Both the position numbers and the translations under genes were made by a program. From contig NZ_WIOK01000005.1 of NCBI RefSeq assembly GCF_009467825.1, forward strand, positions 124,001-188,000: DNA of 64,000 bases. Reading direction: 5' to 3'. The notes under the pieces are model-generated. The model worked only from the letters and a program-made list of their open reading frames with translations, made no database searches and was not told the DNA's origin. How positions within the stretch are numbered: position 1 is the stretch's first letter; the number at the start of each line of letters is the position of its first letter. This stretch comes from Cyclobacterium xiamenense (lineage in GTDB: Bacteria > Bacteroidota > Bacteroidia > Cytophagales > Cyclobacteriaceae). This document shows, piece after piece, positions 62,463-64,000 of this stretch.

Positions 62463-63180
62463 AGCGTTTCTATGGGGACGTCATGCCCGGTTTATTGCCG
62501 GATTTCGCTGTTCTTGTTTAGCGATGCCTTGGAGACAGCAGATGCCCGGTTCGATGCATGCGCTGGCAGCAACCGCTACCGACGGCGGGCGGTCTGAGCG
62601 TCTTGATCGCATCCGTTAAGGCATTTTTCTCCCAACTGGTCTGCTGAAAAACTCAAAAACAAGTTCTTAAAAACCAGCCCAGAGAGCTTTCTGGCCTGGT
62701 TTTGTGCTTTTTGGTTTTCCAGAATCTGGATTAATATGTTCTTGATGGTGTATTTCAGCCCCCTCCACGCTGAAAAACGCAGGCGCGGGAGTGCCATCCC
62801 CGCCAATTTGAGGAGGTTGAGCACAAGGATGATGGAAGCGATCCACGACTGGCCAGTGTTTTTGAACTGTACCCGAGAATGTATTGACGATACATGTTTT
62901 CGGTAATTTGGGCGATGGTTTCCCGGCCAGTCCTTTCCAGTGAGCGATTCGGTCGAGGTTTCTCCATGTCCCCTGGATTTCGGATCGGGGCTCGAAAGCA
63001 GTCTTCCACTTCACCTGGTAACTGCCAACCATTTGTACTGAAATATTTTTTTTGAGTAGTGGTGTCCCTACTCTTTATGTTTTGCTTGGCAGTAAAAAAA
63101 CATCCAGCTAACACGAACGATGCACGCCAGTAGAAAACCTTATCTTCGCTAATAATGAAAAATCGGCTGAAACGCCCCCT
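62463..63180. other. Gene-poor stretch with transposase-like relic
   Basis: These 718 bases hold no intact gene. The part from about 62576 to 63114 is occupied by overlapping minus-strand frames that look like remains of a transposase. The first 110 bases after the sulfatase stop show nothing recognisable. Confidence 0.5.
62576..63114 (-). pseudogene. Degenerate transposase-like remnant
   Basis: Minus-strand frames carry RETIAQITENMYRQYILGYS near the upstream end, resembling the N-terminal helical part of IS5/IS1182-type transposases. In a different frame follows WIASIILVLNLLKLAGMA and LRFSAWRGLKYTIKNI, like the C-terminal part of DDE transposases. A large internal deletion and frame changes separate them, and I could not find terminal inverted repeats or a DDE core. 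The identification is by resemblance only. Confidence 0.35.
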
Positions 63181-63186
63181 TAAAAA

Positions 63187-63219
63187 GAAAGCTGCCCCAA
63201 CAACGTTGGAGCAGCTTTC
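63187..63219 (-). terminator. Intrinsic terminator for the minus-strand SusD gene
   Basis: GAAAGCTGCCCCAAC and GTTGGAGCAGCTTTC form a 15-base stem with one mismatch and a three-base loop. Read on the minus strand it is followed by TTTTTA (complement of 63181-63186), a classical rho-independent signal 20 bases after the SusD stop. Confidence 0.88.
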
Positions 63220-63238
63220 ACCAGCAGCTTTGTAAACC

Positions 63239-64000
63239 TTAGTCGGCAGTGTCCCACCAAAGCGGTGTTTTTAGTCTTACTTCCGGGCTGTTATCCCCCA
63301 CGTTGTCACCGTTTCTAACCATCTCATTTCCTTCGTAGATCATGGCCCTCATCCATTCTCCCGGACCAAATAGCGGGTTGAGGTTGGAAGGCTGGCGTAG
63401 CGAAGGTCCGTAGATATCCTGGCTAAAGTCCATGCGGCGCATGTCTACCCAGGTTTCGGGGTTGAAAACCTGGGTAATGTATTTTTGCCGCATGATATGG
63501 CTGAGACCGGTTGTCTGGTCATTAAAATGGGCGTTCACCCCATCATCCAGTAAGGCCTGCCAGAAAGCATCCATCTCATCGGCAGGTACTCCCAATTTTC
63601 GCATATTGGCGCGGACACCTTCTTCGTAGGCTACCAATGCCCCCCCGTTGTCACCCGATCTCAGACGGGCTTCTGCTTCGATAAACTTCAGCTCTGAGTA
63701 GGTCATAAACGGAAAGGGTGAGTCGGGTCGGGAATAAAAGCCTCCGGTGACCCGGCCATAATCGTCCCCATTGAAAAAAGGGCCGGTTCCCTCACGCCCG
63801 CCCGGCACACCTTCGCCCGGAATGAGTCCGCGAAATTCACCATCTGCCGGAGCGGGGTTCATGATGATACCGATACGCGGGTCAGTGTACGTTGAATTGG
63901 TCACCGGGAGCGTTTTGAGCAGGTCCACAAAGAACTGGGTATAGGAGAAATAGCGCGGGCTGGTGGGGCTGGTAAATCCTCCGTAGCCTACATTGCTCCA
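63239..64000 (-). CDS. SusD/RagB-like lipoprotein (SusD-like_2 type), 5' end outside window
   Basis: The frame stays open to base 64000, so these 253 codons are the C-terminal part. Features match the SusD-like_2 group: PFMTYSELKFIEAEARLRSGD, a run with FWQALLDDGVNAHF, and IMRQKYITQVFNPETWVDMRR. The C-terminus ends KTPLWWDTAD, with the tryptophan pair frequently found in this group. It is transcribed towards the sulfatase and is therefore a separate locus whose susC partner should lie to the right. A GTG at 63926-63928 is only an internal codon. Confidence 0.9.
   Translation of the reverse strand, partial: WSNVGYGGFTSPTSPRYFSYTQFFVDLLKTLPVTNSTYTDPRIGIIMNPAPADGEFRGLIPGEGVPGGREGTGPFFNGDDYGRVTGGFYSRPDSPFPFMTYSELKFIEAEARLRSGDNGGALVAYEEGVRANMRKLGVPADEMDAFWQALLDDGVNAHFNDQTTGLSHIMRQKYITQVFNPETWVDMRRMDFSQDIYGPSLRQPSNLNPLFGPGEWMRAMIYEGNEMVRNGDNVGDNSPEVRLKTPLWWDTAD

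Noticed and set aside
1-64000. CRISPR arrays, tRNA, rRNA and intact insertion sequences
   Set aside because: No regularly spaced short repeats, cloverleaf-like sequence or rRNA segments were seen on reading; the only transposase-like sequence is degenerate.

Overview
The window reads as chromosomal DNA of a Bacteroidota bacterium, most like a polysaccharide-degrading Cytophagales-type organism. The evidence is three SusC/SusD outer-membrane pairs plus the end of a fourth SusD, two FecI/FecR sigma/anti-sigma pairs, many SPII lipoproteins, two Cys-type sulfatases, and starts that mostly lack a Shine-Dalgarno sequence. No tRNA, rRNA, CRISPR array or intact insertion sequence was seen. This placement comes from gene content and is an inference.

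Layout. (1) 1-9764, all plus strand: a membrane redox pair (FAD oxidoreductase and polyferredoxin), two GT2 glycosyltransferases, a multispanning mannosyltransferase-like protein, two lipoproteins, a patatin and an SGNH hydrolase. (2) 10024-11217: a soluble GAF histidine kinase, followed by about 1.3 kb without a convincing gene. (3) 12538-28136: a large polysaccharide-utilisation-type locus (PUL) with SusC, SusD, a DUF3823 lipoprotein, a cupredoxin, a VCBS beta-propeller, a DUF6797-type protein, unknown secreted proteins and two TIM-barrel-type glycosidase candidates. (4) 28179-35518: a cytoplasmic module with a tartrate/D-malate-type dehydrogenase, a cyclase-family hydrolase, a four-carbon acid-sugar kinase, a Gfo/Idh/MocA dehydrogenase, a GntR regulator, an MFS transporter and an aldo/keto reductase. 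A palindrome in front of the GntR gene shares an 11-base core with a site upstream of the first SusC gene. This suggests the PUL and the catabolic module form one regulon for an acidic sugar. (5) 35691-39432: an ArsC-like protein without cysteine, a sulfatase, a ThuA protein and a broken junction. (6) 39689-46439: sigma factor, anti-sigma factor, SusC and SusD, followed by an intact DEAD-box helicase. (7) 47940-50450, minus strand: an amidohydrolase and a GH109-like protein. (8) 50858-62462: a second sigma/anti-sigma/SusC/SusD set, a 5'-truncated pseudogene, a heparinase II/III-type lyase and a second sulfatase. (9) 62463-64000: a transposase-like relic and, on the minus strand, the end of another SusD-like gene.

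The clearest structural anomaly is at 38.95-39.43 kb. A truncated copy of the 46.6 kb DEAD-box helicase gene is joined, at a 4-5 base microhomology, to the last 19 codons of a diverged copy of the 34.5 kb aldo/keto reductase gene. The two helicase copies show two perfectly identical tracts separated by a 63-base patch with 12 mismatches, and their upstream sequence has diverged. That pattern points to gene conversion. The fragments bracket two carbohydrate islands, so this looks like a recombination hotspot.

The most promising undescribed biochemistry is the 28.2-35.5 kb module. It combines a DUF1537-family sugar-acid kinase with an isocitrate/isopropylmalate-fold dehydrogenase where known pathways use a PdxA-type enzyme.
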